Shown: piece by piece, positions 25,631 to 37,730 of the stretch
How the letters are laid out: the number at the start of each line of letters is the position of its first letter
Numbering within the stretch: position 1 is the first letter of the stretch
Assembly: GCF_001522545.3 (NCBI RefSeq)
Contig: NC_031799.1
Coordinates: 29,433,450-29,497,449 of the forward strand
Direction: 5' to 3'
DNA: 64,000 bases
DNA from: Parus major
Taxonomy: Eukaryota; Chordata; Aves; Passeriformes; Paridae
Translations under genes and position numbers: made by a program
The notes under the pieces: generated by a model
The model's input: the letters and a program-made list of their open reading frames with translations, nothing else
Database searches by the model: none
Told to the model about the DNA's origin: nothing

Positions 25631-27650
25631 CCCAGTGTCCCCAGGCCCTGGCACCATGACAATTTTTTATATTTATTACTTGTTTTTTGTTTCCGATTTT
25701 GTCTGTAATATCTTTAATGAATATTCCTCTCATAATGTTGAACATTATACCAGTACTGGCAAAAATTTTGCAACGCCTTTTTTTCTTCAAAGAATATTTA
25801 AATTGCAAGCCATGTGAAGAAAGTACATTGACTCATCAAGAGTAGTGTATATAGTGCACACATAAGAATGGTGCAGCAGGACAGCCATATAAACAGCAAA
25901 TTCTTAATGTGTATGTTCAACTTGGAAACCAGCAATTTCCACTGCACTGGTAGAAGCAACGTATTCTTTTACTTCAGAATAGGTTAGAAGCTCATATGAA
26001 GAGCAAACTACAAAATTTTCAGTTCTTGAAAGATAAAACAAGCAACAGGCAAGAACCCAAATAAAATGACTAATTGTTCCTTTTCTTATGTGTCAGAGTT
26101 AGAAACATGAGATTTTGTCACTGTTATTCACTATAACTTCAAAAAATTTTCAGTGGCTTTACATGGAAGGAAATAAAGCAAAAGGTCCCAAAGAAAAGTA
26201 AAATGTCTAGTAATAACTAGATATAATAAAGCCACATATCTATTAAGGCATACCTGTGTTTTACATAGATTAAGAAGAGAAGGGGAGCAGCAAAACATGA
26301 AAATGTTTTCCAGTTGTGAAAAACCTGTTGGAACGTATTTTTCCATTACAATTAAAATTTACAAGACATGCAATGGTTTCCGACAGCCTTAAAAAATTTA
26401 AATAATAAGATATTGAATTGATTTTATTATTATGCAAATTGTAGAAGGCAAAATACCAATTTCTTCCCTCCACATCACATTGCAAAATAACAACAAAAAA
26501 GTAGACATAGTGAAAAAGGTACCTTGAAAGAGGAGACAATATTCTTGAAATTGAAAGGCATAGTAATTAGCTGGGTGCCATTTCAATGTCAGTTAACACT
26601 GATTAAAAACAAAATCTCAGATGACATTCACAGATGCAATAAATTAACTTCATTTGAGCTGCTGTAGTTAGCAAGTATAGAATATCTGTTCCCCATGTTC
26701 TGCCTGAGCATTTCCATATTTCAGATTTCTCTTTCTCACATGCCAGTGAAGTTAGCACAGAACTTAGGATGCAAAGTACAAAGGCCCATGCAGAATTGTA
26801 GAAAGTCACTGCATGAAATATATAGATCAAATATCTAATTAAGGCATTTCAAAGCCTTTTGAAAAATCTCTTTCCTGTAAACTCCAGGAATTTAACACTG
26901 CTATGTTTTTGGTGAACATTTTCAGTTCCTCACTTATGTGACTGAGAAACCCTGAGGCTCTTTAGGTTTAAAAATGTTACACAGAATTTAAATTTCTCTT
27001 TACAAACCCCTTAAAACAGGGGATTATCTACTGTATAAAATATAAAGAAATGGTGTGAGAAAGCACACCTCCACCAAAAAGGAGAAGACAATATGAAAAA
27101 ATCTAAATTCATACTAATTTTGAAATAATTTAAATACAGCAGAGTTACACAAGAATCCAAGGAAGCATGATTTAAAGCAAAAATTAATTGAAACATATAA
27201 ATAAAAACATTTATGATGAATTTCTCTAATTAGAATTTATCTATTTCTGAACTGGTGAATAAGTATTAATTTTAACGAAAATCAGCACATTGATAAAGAC
27301 TGCTAATTTCTAACTATATTTTATAATATGAGTAAATAAAAATTTGCTGGCAAGTCTGCCTATAAATTCTCAACAGTTTCATGTTCCATGACATGAAAAA
27401 CTGTCTCAACAGTTTTCATTATTGAAAGTGATGAAATAAGGGGAAGCAACATTATCATTATTTTTTTACCAAGCAGAGGCATGTAGACAACTATCAAATT
27501 ATTTCCAGGAAAGCTAGTAATTTAAAGGTTTGTGTATTATAGGTACTATCTCAGACCTAGTAGGAGGTTTACAAAGCTGGGAGAGAAGAATGTATCAGTG
27601 ATAATGAACACAAAGAATATAGAATTTACCAGGAAAGTAAATTCAGCAAA
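25631..27650. other. AT-rich DNA without recognised genes
   Basis: Several minus-strand frames overlap between 26131 and 26830, but they have no family signal and differ in frame. I see no repeat. Confidence 0.55.
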
Positions 27651-28132
27651 TTTGCTGAAATCAGCTCCTACTGGGCAAACGTAATTCCAGCAGGGGGAAG
27701 ATCACAACTGCTGACTCACTGCCCACCTACTCAAGAAATCCACTAACTGAACAGAAGAGAAAGACTAAGCATGGGACTAATTAGCATGAGAAATGAGGAA
27801 ATCACATAGCCAATGGAATAAGAGAACTCTGCAGCCAAAGAGCATTAATTCCTTTGTTAGCTAAAATGTATAAATAACGAAAAGCTTTTAATGACACTGG
27901 GGACATCTACCGCCATATAATCATCTACCACCGAGAGTCCTTGAGATGCTGCTGGATCCACTAAGATAACAAAGTTGTGACTATCTTCTGCTTCCTGTTC
28001 CCTTCCACCCCCCTCCCTTACCTCCTCATCTTTTCTATTTCTTTCTATTTTTCTATCTCATATTCATAATTTAATAAAATCCATATTTTATTGACTTTGT
28101 CATGTGGTCTTGTTTGCCCCTTTGTTTGGGCA
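27651..28132 (+). mobile_element. Probable solo LTR with TATA box and polyadenylation signal
   Basis: A TATAAATA box at 27869-27876 and an AATAAA signal at 28073-28078 are spaced about 200 bases apart. A pyrimidine-rich stretch (27985-28065) and a short GT-rich U5-like end follow, which is LTR architecture. Codon-free, GC-richer DNA starts near 27651. I could not define the ends or a target duplication, and there is no second copy in the window. Class is not assigned. Confidence 0.5.
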
Positions 28133-28327
28133 AAAGCATCTCTCACTAATCAGATCTTAAGAGAATAAAAAAATGGCTTTGAAATGTTTTGAAGATATTT
28201 TTAGCTACGTATCCATTTTGATGGGCTGCTTTAAATTCTTTAAGTGTAAAAATATCAAACAAAATGTAAGTCAGAATATAATTGTAAGAAATTGTATATA
28301 AACACTGCGTGATCTAACATTTCTGTA
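28133..28327. other. Spacer between two LTR-like elements
   Basis: About 195 bases of AT-rich sequence with nothing recognised. Confidence 0.5.
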
Positions 28328-28844
28328 TGTTGTGGCCTGGGCAGCCTGGGTGCCATGACCTTCCCAGAGAAATGTCCTTGAAGGACACTCTCAAGGGCAC
28401 AGACACTCCCTACCCTGCTGAGAGCGATCTCAGCTCTCAGCCCTGAAAAGGGCTGTTGGGTGATTGCAGCTCTTTGGGCGACACGGAAGGAGGGACAGGA
28501 GCCTTGTGTGGTGTTCCACAAGGAGCCTTTGTTCTTGGTCCAAGGATGACAAGAATGCCAGCTACCATGAAGGTCAGGGACAAAATATTCCAGATAGTCA
28601 GAGATATACAACAGTGGGTTATATAAGAGCATCAGGACTAGTCAGCTGAGGGTTCAGGGGCAGAGGAAAGGGGAAGGACCAATGGGGTACATTGAATTTG
28701 AATGGAATACATAAAATTTGCATGGGCTGCAAGGAATGTTGGGTGTGACTCCTTTTGTTGCCCCAAAAAAGGAGGAACTCGTCTAGGAGCTTTCTCTGCA
28801 AGAGAGAATTGTGGAGTCTTTCTTAATTGGCCCACCAGCCTCCA
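28328..28844. mobile_element. Unfamiliar GC-richer LTR-like element
   Basis: The block starts TGTTGTGGCCTGGGCAGCC and ends CCAGCCTCCA, so both strands show TG...CA ends. It is clearly less AT-rich than its flanks. TTATATAA near 28619-28626 is self-complementary and could serve as a TATA box on either strand. A 7-bp stem (CCTTGTG at 28502-28508 with CACAAGG at 28517-28523) lies within it. Flanks read 'ATTTCTGTA' and 'ATTTGTA', a possible imperfect target duplication. I see no clear polyadenylation signal on either strand, so orientation is open. The minus-strand frame at 28255-28632 overlaps it and is not a recognised protein. Confidence 0.45.
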
Positions 28845-30837
28845 GATTTGTATACTGTATGAACATCTCTACTGAGCGTGCTTGTACTCAATGCTAACTA
28901 CATTTTAAAAAATTTCCATATGCAATTTTTGGTAAGCTGTTTCAAAGTAGCTTTTTTATTACTGTAAGCTGGTTTGTATTTCCTGGAAAATTTCAACAGA
29001 ATTATTCACTGATTTGACACAAAAATTGTGAGTACGAAAATATAATCTGAATAAAATCTGACATGTGTAAACTATTTTTTTTGCCTAACTTTATACAAAC
29101 TTAAACCCCATTTCAATCATATCTGTTATTTAGCAGTTAAAAAAAATCAGTTTAATGTAATGGACACCAACATCACTGTTGATATTGTGAAAAATTAATT
29201 AGTCCTTTATATTAAGAGATAACCTACTAATTTCATTGTGAAATCCATCAGATCACATTTTTTAAACTAAAATCCACTTCACATTCTAGCTAAATAAACC
29301 AGATAATCAATAGTTTAGAACATATTTAATCTAGATTTACTGTTATTTCAGTTGGGGGTATTTGGGTTGGTTTTTATTTGTTTGTTTGGATTTTTTTTAA
29401 TCCTATGCTGTTGACTTTTCAACTCCTGTATGGACTAGGGAAAATAAGATAGTTCATAATAACACTGTTTTTGAGCAGAGTTGGAAGTCCACACTGAAAA
29501 CATGAAGAACAAGGACATGATGTATTTAATAAAAGGTCTAGGTTCTTAAGTGGAAAAAACATTTTGTTGAAATTATTACCTCTTTTAAAATGTTTTGAAA
29601 GATTATACCTATTTCTAAAGTCAGCACACCATGGGAATCTGTATTTAAAATGTATCTCATAATTCTATAGCATTTTTCTTAAATAACTATGTTCACCATT
29701 TAGCAGGTGCCAAAATACCTGATTAGCATTCAAGATCACAATTATTACATGATAAAGAAGGAATATGATTTTTTGCATAAAGATTTCCTTCCAAGAACCT
29801 CACACTGAATACATTATACTATTAACTGGATCTATTAATGATGCTTCATACTTTCAGCCAGAGATCAGAATTACACATGATTATTAATAGGGTTATATTT
29901 TAGTACTTAGTATCATCAGATGTTTACAGAGACAGAAACAATTATAAATGACACATTGAACTACTGAAAATGTTATGATAAAGCCAATCATACCAACATT
30001 CATTTTATCTTTATGCATTATTGGTTTGCAAAAATTTTCATTAGTTTTCTACCACTTATTCAAACCAATTCATTTATAGAATATAAGTGCCAGAAATGAA
30101 CATATTTATCTGTTGTTCAAGTAAATCTATAAATGGATGGATTTTACATGTGAAGTTTTGTTCAAAACTCAAAATTTCACTAATTTGAACTGGACCTGTG
30201 AAAAAAGCAAGATTTGTAACACAAATATTTCTGTCCCACATAGCTCCTAATTCTTCATGTCTTACAGAAGAAATTTGACTTACAACATACTTAGGGTTTC
30301 TTTCATTTTGCATTAGACCTAGGTGTGACTATAGATTTGAAAAGCTAGGAAGAGATTTTCATTAGTCCTTTGGGGATTACAGAAATAATCAGACACACTG
30401 GAAACATAGCTTTCATTGTAAGACAGACAGAACACAAGCAATTAGTGGCAAAGGTTCTAAGTGGATAAGGATGGTGCAGTGGGCCATACTGAATTTGTTT
30501 TGTGGACAAACAAACTGATTTGTAGGCTGTGAAAGGACAGTGGAAATTTAGCCACTTAATTTAGCAAATTTCAGATTTTCTTTTTTTGATTAAGAAATTG
30601 TGAATTTTCAAGTTTTATTTTTTTTTCAATAAATAGAACACACATTTTTTCCAGGGATAAAGCATATGAAATCTAGGTTGGGTAAGATGACTTAGATACT
30701 ACTTATATATTTCTGTACTTTACAGACTCTTAGGGAATGGTGAAGTCTTTTGGATGACATCTCCCTTGACCTTCAAGTAACTGCAGTACTGCTGAGGCCA
30801 GTGTTCATGGGGCAAAAGGTTCTTCTAAACTTAAATG
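28845..30837. other. AT-rich DNA without recognised genes
   Basis: No gene, RNA or transposon recognised. A T/G-rich patch lies at 29350-29400. Confidence 0.55.
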
Positions 30838-30960
30838 CTGTAATAAATCACATAGAAATAGGCATAGCAAACCAGATCTGTGGTTCATTGAATCCAATAT
30901 CTTGTCACACTGGCATGCAAAAGTGGTTTCAGAGGCAAAGGAGCAAGAGACACTATTTAT
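30838..30960 (+). mobile_element. Probable ancient amniote CR1-type repeat relic
   Basis: The order of words 'AGCAAACCAGATCTGTGGTTCATTGAATCCAATATC...' (30867-30905), followed by a block with 'TGGC...TTTCAGAGG', resembles a very old dispersed repeat seen in birds, turtles and crocodilians. In that repeat the phrase 'GGTTCATCTAATCCAGTATC' is typical. The match is from memory and diverged, so the call is tentative. It lies within a 118-codon plus-strand frame (30750-31106) that I do not regard as coding. Confidence 0.4.
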
Positions 30961-31169
30961 TTCTCCAAAGTGCAGGTTGTAAAATCTGGCTTTTATTCTA
31001 CCTTTGCAAAAGCATTCTCCCTGGCATTGAGAGAGTGAATAAAGTGCCTGGCACATGGACAAGATCTGTAAAATTTCTTTGGACTTTACTTGCTCTTTGT
31101 AACTAAGGTATAATTAAGCTGTGTTAGATGAAATGCTGATATTGAACTGAACTCTTCACAGCTGCTAAT

Positions 31170-31205
31170 ATTATTTATTTATTTATTTACTTACTTACTT
31201 ATTAA
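31170..31205. repeat. (TTTA)n/(CTTA)n microsatellite
   Basis: Four TTTA units pass into three to four CTTA units. Confidence 0.85.
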
Positions 31206-32395
31206 TACATATTTTAGACAGTTAAGAAGATGAGATGTTGCAGTTGAAGCAGGAGTTTGGGAGCTAACTTCTTCTTTTGGATGTTCTGAAGATCTTCTCA
31301 TGTAAGTTTAGACCAAACACTGTCTCAGTCTTTTTCAGAAATAAAACAGGATCAAATTTTTTTGTCAAATTCTCATAGGACTTAGCTGTTTAGCAAGTGT
31401 AAAACCTTTGGAGGCATGCACTTTCACCTCAGAAAGTACTGTTATAACTGCATAGCCAATACAATCCTGAGATGAAATTGGACTCTTCTGCAATTAATGC
31501 ATTTTCTGACATAATTTCAATTAGAAAGCTTTAGTATCAATGAAGATAAAGGATCTAGAAATAATGTTTGGCTTCCAAAAGACATGCAGCCTTTGAAAGG
31601 CTGAAGGTTAACAGAAAGTGGAAGAAATCTGCTAAAAATTAACCTAAGAGCCATTATGAGGTTCCAAGTTTACCTGTTATTCTAACTCCTTGTATTGAAC
31701 CTTGAGTTTTTCTTTTCCATAATATAATACCATTTCTGACAGCAGAGAATGAGTTGTTTGAGGAACACTCCTGATGAAATATTTATAGCAGAAGAGTGTA
31801 CAGAATTTCCTGCATTTTTTTTCATGAGCACCAAATGCCTTTTCTATTTCTGTAGCTTTACTGGTAAATTACAAAGAAAAACAAGGGTTATACAATGCAT
31901 TTGTTGCATTCATGACCTTAAGAGCCTAACTTTGTTACAGGGCCAATAACCATAGAAATGTTCCTCCTATTTTATTCAGAATAGTTAGGGTAATAGATAT
32001 AAATGAGAGGAACTATAACACTGGTTGCTGCTCCAGCACTTCATCCTGGTGCAAACTCTATAGGTTGATGGTGTCTGGTGGTAGTAAAATACTTTTCAGC
32101 CTTTTCTACCAACTTCCACATTAAAAAAAAAAAAAAGGGAAAAAAGGCTTATTTCCACGTGTGCAATTGTCAGCATCTTGTCCAGACCTCTTAGTTTTGT
32201 TTGTGTACAGATTACAGCTGATTGGTTTTCAACACTTTAAGAGTTGGTGCCTAATTCCAGCTACTGCCCATTTTCCTTATCTCATTTTATTATATTCACT
32301 GTTGAAATGCAGCCCTTTGGACTGGAGATAGATAATTCATAATTTAGCACTGAATAGTGAGAAATATTTGCCAGAGGGGTTTGTTGTGGGGGGGT

Positions 32396-32425
32396 TGTTT
32401 GCTTGCTTGTTTGTTTGTTTGTTTT
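32396..32425. repeat. (TTTG)n/(CTTG)n microsatellite
   Basis: CTTG and TTTG units after a run of G, followed 15-30 bases later by a second short TTTG run (to about 32450). Confidence 0.8.
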
Positions 32426-32771
32426 AGATGTTTTAGCCTGTTTGTTTGTTAGGTTTTATGATTCTCTATTACTTTCTGCAAAACTGATGACTGTACAGTA
32501 AGTCACACATGTAGGAGGGAATAAGTCACCCACCTGGCTTCCTCAGTGGTCACCGAGCCATTAATTTGTTCTTTTCTGATGGTCTAAAGTACTAATATAT
32601 CCATTCCAATTCCGTTTTAGTCAAGATGGCATTTGATTATCCTTGGAACCACCCATTGCCAGACATGAAATTTACCTAACAGGTCTCTTTTTAACACAAT
32701 ATGGTCTTCCTTAACATGACTTACCAAGTTTTGTTTAGATGGACAGTTTGTGATAGGTTTTTATTGTGCCA

Positions 32772-32832
32772 TTTCTTTTTTTTTTGTTGTTGTTGTTTTT
32801 TTCCCTTTTTTTCTTTTTGTCTTTTTTTTAAT
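32772..32832. repeat. T-rich tract with TTG units
   Basis: Runs of T broken by four TTG units and a few C. Confidence 0.8.
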
Positions 32833-35318
32833 TAAAAAAAATGAGCAAGAATGAAAGGAGCATTTTTGCTTGAATTGTTTTTCCATCACCATTTGATTTT
32901 AAGAGATGTATCTAAACTCTGATGTCCCCTGGTGTCTTGGATAAATGGTATATGAAGCACACATATTCTACCTGAAAAACTTGTACAAGTTAATACATAT
33001 TTCTTCCGAGTGATGAATAAATCATTAAGTTTATAGTGCTTTATAGAAAAAAATCATTAAAGTGATCATGTTTTACAGACAAAAAAATTAAACATAAGCA
33101 ACATTTATAACCCCAGTTCAGGCTCAGGACTCATGCTGACCACTGACATCAAGGTATAATCATGTCTTAAACAGAACACCTTTTTAAGCTGCTTTCAAAA
33201 GATGACCAAAGTTGCTACCTGACAAAGCCTTCATATCAGTGACATCATTCTGCTTCCCTCATTTCTCTCTGATGACTGAGACATTCAAGTTAGATAGGGT
33301 TTTAATGTCTATTTCAACAGGAAAGGTAAAAGAAAAAAAGAGTGCTAACTTTTTAATTCTCCTAATTCTGTGTGGCTTAAAACGGATCTAGGAAAGCTTT
33401 TCTTCCATATGTTAGATTTGAAACATAGATGAATTTCTTGGTAAAGTGCAAACAGATAGAAAAATTTATATAGAGCCTATCTGTTAGAAATTATTTCCAA
33501 ATCTGAGACAACCTAAGATTCTGTACTGAGCTGTACACAGAGGCTATACATACCAGGTTTATGAGAGGCTGGGTAGGGGCGAGTGGTAAGGAACTTCAGT
33601 GAAATGTAATGTAACTCAAATCAAGCTAGTAATTTCCTTTTAACAAAAAGTTGAAAAGGAAGTATACTACAGACCTGGTAGAAGAGGTTCAGATGATCAT
33701 CTCTTCTTTGCATCATGCACTACAAAAGGACGCAAAAGACAAGGAATTAAAAACACCTGCTGTGGCCTGGGATCATGTTTTTCTTTTCTCCTCCCCTCCT
33801 TCCCAAATGCATTTGACTAAACAATCTTAGACAATGTATGGTGAAAAATCTGAAATTCCATTTAAGAATGTAGTGTAGGTAAGGTTTACATGTTCCAGTA
33901 AATTCTTTCAAAACAATCATTGACAATACTTTACAGGAAGTAATGAGTTTTTGGAGACTCTGTAGCAGTTTTAGTTTTAAAAATTCAGGATACTTTAACC
34001 TTAAGGCAATAATTTCAGGAAAAAGCAGAATGAATATCCACCACATGAACAGTAATGAATACTAAAAAAATTAATTCTTCAAAATGTGATCCACAGATAA
34101 CATTCTTGTTGTAGTTCCGATATCCTAGAGTAAATTGATAATCTATATTTAATTTAGAGAACTACTCTTGTTTTGTGATAAAAAACAAAACTCTGTGCAA
34201 AGAACTCAACCTCATTTTCACCTGCCTCTATTCTCAGAAAGTGTGGTGGAAGGGCACTGCTTCCTGGTGCCTTGACAGACCCATTACAGGTACTTAAAAG
34301 CAGTTTTGATGGGGCAAAGGAGGAAGGTTTTTAGACTCTCCAGCCATAGAAAAAGTCTATGATGCAGCAGCTGTCAATGGAAACACGTCAAAGAGGAATA
34401 AAGGGGCTATCCAGGGAAATACATGGCACAAAAAAACCCCAAACATTGAGGAAGCTCTTTAGATACAACCTTAACCTCCCAAAAGTAGTCTTTTCAGATT
34501 GTTAGCTCTAGAACCTAACTCTAATCAAAATTTCTGCAGATTAAGAGACCTCTTTCTCACCTCTTCCAGGCAACATGAAGTCAAGTTTCAGATGGTAATA
34601 TCACAAGAGGGATTTTAGAAGCATTTCAGGAGGAATAAAAAGCAAAATTGTGAGACACACATATTTTTCATTGAAGCTTCTGTCTTTCAGCAAGTAATCC
34701 CTTGGTCTAAAAACAATATATATGAATTTGTAGCAACTAATTCTTTAACAGCTTAATAATCATAACAACAAGTATACACATATAAAATGTTTTTCTCCTT
34801 GAAGCAAATAAGATGACAATACAGTTCAGTGTTGAATCATAATTGCATCCTGCGCAATCTCACAGGAATTCCAAAGTACACCATTTACATATTTACCTAA
34901 CAGTAAAGCACTGAGTTGAAAATACAGTAAAATTCTGCCAATGTTTGGCTGAAATATGTTGTGTAATCTGGTTGATCCTGCGGTACACTTACACCTGGAT
35001 AAAACTAATTTTCAGTGCTGATCACTTATATGCAGGCTACATCAGACAAGTAGGGGAAGTTTAACTAAATATTACATTTTTTTATATCTTATATTTGTAT
35101 ATTTAAATTTAGTGGAGCTTGTTATCACTTATGTTTCTTGTTTTCAACAGAAACAGCAGTAGAATATGTAGCTTTCTACAGTGAAGCTATTCTAATTCCT
35201 TAACATACAAGAGGGGAAAAGCAAAGCAAGCAATAAACAGTTCAATAAGTTTGAGTGAGTCTATTTGGTTTTGTTTTCTTTTGTCTAAACTTATTAAAAA
35301 AAATAATCAGCAGTAATG

Positions 35319-35831
35319 TTAATACGAGGTTCTAGAGAATAGCAATAAAAAGACAAAAACCAAAACCAAAATCATATAAGCTATATTTAAAGCTAAACTT
35401 TGTTTAATATCCAGTTTTACTGCTTTGGTTTCTTCAAAAAAAAGACAGTTTGCCAGGTGTAGTGACACCCTACCACTGGTGATAAAAATGAGATAGATGA
35501 CTGCTTCAGGTTTTGTACAGAACACTAGTATATATGATTCTACACTTCCAAAATAATTTCCACAAACACTAGGTTGAGAAACTTTCTTTAAAAAAGCAAA
35601 GAAAAGTTTATCTTTGCATTTTGTGACTCCAGAAGCTGTTCTAATAGAACCCAAAGTACCGGTATCATGATGCTTAACTAGACTCATTCTTAATAAGAAC
35701 AATGAAGTTGTACTGAAAAGGAAGATTACACAATCTGAAAGTTTTTCCAGATTATTCCATTCTGGAGTGGAAGGGGGAAAATAGCCAAAACATTGATTAG
35801 ATTTAACTTTGTCCAATGAAAACACTGACAT
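35319..35831 (-). CDS. Unrecognised 170-codon open frame, doubtful
   Basis: This is the longest uninterrupted ATG-to-stop frame in the window. I do not recognise the product. The translation is rich in Ser, Leu and Phe. The last 30 residues (from about residue 145) hold a strongly hydrophobic segment, AYMILVLVFVFLLLF, that would suit a single membrane anchor. No splice-site pattern, ordered domain, or neighbouring gene supports it. By my estimate, a frame this long would arise by chance about once in ten such AT-rich windows, so it is only mildly unusual. It could be a stretch of noncoding RNA, an old retrogene, or chance. Treat it as unproven. Confidence 0.1.
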   Translation of the reverse strand: MSVFSLDKVKSNQCFGYFPPSTPEWNNLEKLSDCVIFLFSTTSLFLLRMSLVKHHDTGTLGSIRTASGVTKCKDKLFFAFLKKVSQPSVCGNYFGSVESYILVFCTKPEAVIYLIFITSGRVSLHLANCLFFEETKAVKLDIKQSLALNIAYMILVLVFVFLLLFSRTSY

Positions 35832-37705
35832 GTCATGACACTTTTATCAAATTCTCATTTAAAGCAGATACTGATAAAAAAATGATTAAATACCTCACAA
35901 TTACTTTGAATTACATACTTGTTGTATTGTTTTTTTCTTTTTCTTTTTATTTTAGTGGTACACTGAGCAAAACTTCATGATGTGACACAAATATTTCCAC
36001 CCCATTTTGTAGCCAGATCCTATTTTACATTTATTTACTGATTATCTGATTATACAGCACTCTTCTTATTTCACATAAGCCTTTATGCAGTCTCCAAGTT
36101 CTAATCAAGTGGATTAAATCAGTGTTTTGATAGCTAAATATATTTCTAAATAATGTTAATATGTTAAGGTACTTGAGTGACAATTCAGTTCCAGTAAGGA
36201 AGGATTTATATGATTCCTCATTTTGCCATGATTGATAGTATAATTAACACTATTAAGGTTTAGAAACCATCCCTGGAGTATGAGCCAGGCTTTCCTCGAA
36301 ACTAAACAAAATAAATCATACTCTAGAGAAACTGCAGATTCTTTACAAAACCACGTATATTTCTTCTCATTGGTTGCATTCCGATAATTTTGAAAACACT
36401 TTGTGAAGAAGAATAATAACAATTGCTAACTTTTCACTCATTCATTGTTTTCTTGGGTTTTTTGGTTGGTTTGTTGTTTTTTTGGTTTTTGCTGGTTTAT
36501 AGATTTTTCTGTTGCCAGGTTTTGAGGTTTAATTCTCCAAGAGAGTTTCAGAACGTAGCAAACATCTCCTCCACATATTAGAAAACAACAAATGTACAGA
36601 AATGTGTACAAACTGTACAGTTTCATACTTTACATAAAAAACCCCAAAACATGAGCATCATACAAAATAAAACACATTAACCGAGACTGAAAAACAAATG
36701 AAAGTCTCTGAAAAAGCTGCATAACATAAGCCTTTCAAAAATGCCAAGGTATTTGGCAAAAAAGGCAAAAATATCTCTATTGGTGTGCTTTCTTTGTAGT
36801 TTCTGTGTATTCCCACATGACCTGTAACCATTGCACACTTTCAAATGTCAATTATTATGAATTTTGGATGTATTAAATTCAGGACACAGATAGACAAAAC
36901 CAAAACCCACAGAATTATACCCCAGATTGCCACTTTCTGATGTCTGACAGGTAACCAGACATGGGAGACAGCTTAGGTTTCTTGTAGCAGCTACATAGCC
37001 TATGAGAACATTAAAACATTCTGAGAATAGGCTTTATCAATAGTACTGGATTTTTACCTTCATCTTTATAAAACATTAATTCAATCTTCTGCTTGTATAG
37101 GATAGCTAATTGAAAGCAGAGGAGGCATGAGACAAGAAGCCAATATTACACCATGTTTGAGAAAGGATCTATGGGTGATACCTTAATCGACAAAGCCATA
37201 AAGTAAGATTCAGTAAAGGCTAAAACTGCTGGAAATGCTAGTCATCCAAGACATGCAGGACAGATATAGAACTGTAATTTGATTAAAAATAGCAAGCACG
37301 GAGTCACAAAAGGAAATAATAGTACCTCTGAATTTTCAAAGAACAAGCAAAGAATCTCTTATGGAAAATGCATATGTATCTTGTTTATTTTTTATATTGT
37401 ATTTATATTTTCATGCAGTTCCTCACAAAGGATACTTTCATATTTCTTACTATATATAGCCTGCATATATTCTGTATACATTGCTAACATAACAAGTTGA
37501 TTTTTTAAACTACATACTCTATTTGGAGAGGGAAGGGATATTAAAAAGTTCTTTGCTCTTCAGGAACATGGAAAATCATAAAACACACTTACTCAGATGT
37601 TAAAATAACCCTGTTCTTTATTTGTGTGTGTGGGAATAGGATAGACTTTTAAAGGCATTTGGCATTTAAGAACCAGAGTTTATTTATATATTTAAGTAAG
37701 AATGG

Positions 37706-37730
37706 GGGGTGTGTGTGTGTATGTGTGATT
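37706..37730. repeat. (GT)n microsatellite
   Basis: A short run of GT after GGGG, with one A interruption. Confidence 0.75.

Noticed and set aside
26131..26830. Chain of minus-strand frames suggesting a multi-exon gene
   Set aside because: The frames overlap in different phases, lack splice signals I would trust, and show no family similarity.
30750..31106. 118-codon open frame
   Set aside because: No family signal, it overlaps a probable old repeat, and an equally open frame exists on the other strand.
34974..34990. CTGGTTGATCCTGC, identical to the start of 18S rRNA
   Set aside because: Only about 14 bases match. The sequence after it does not follow 18S rRNA, so I treat it as chance.
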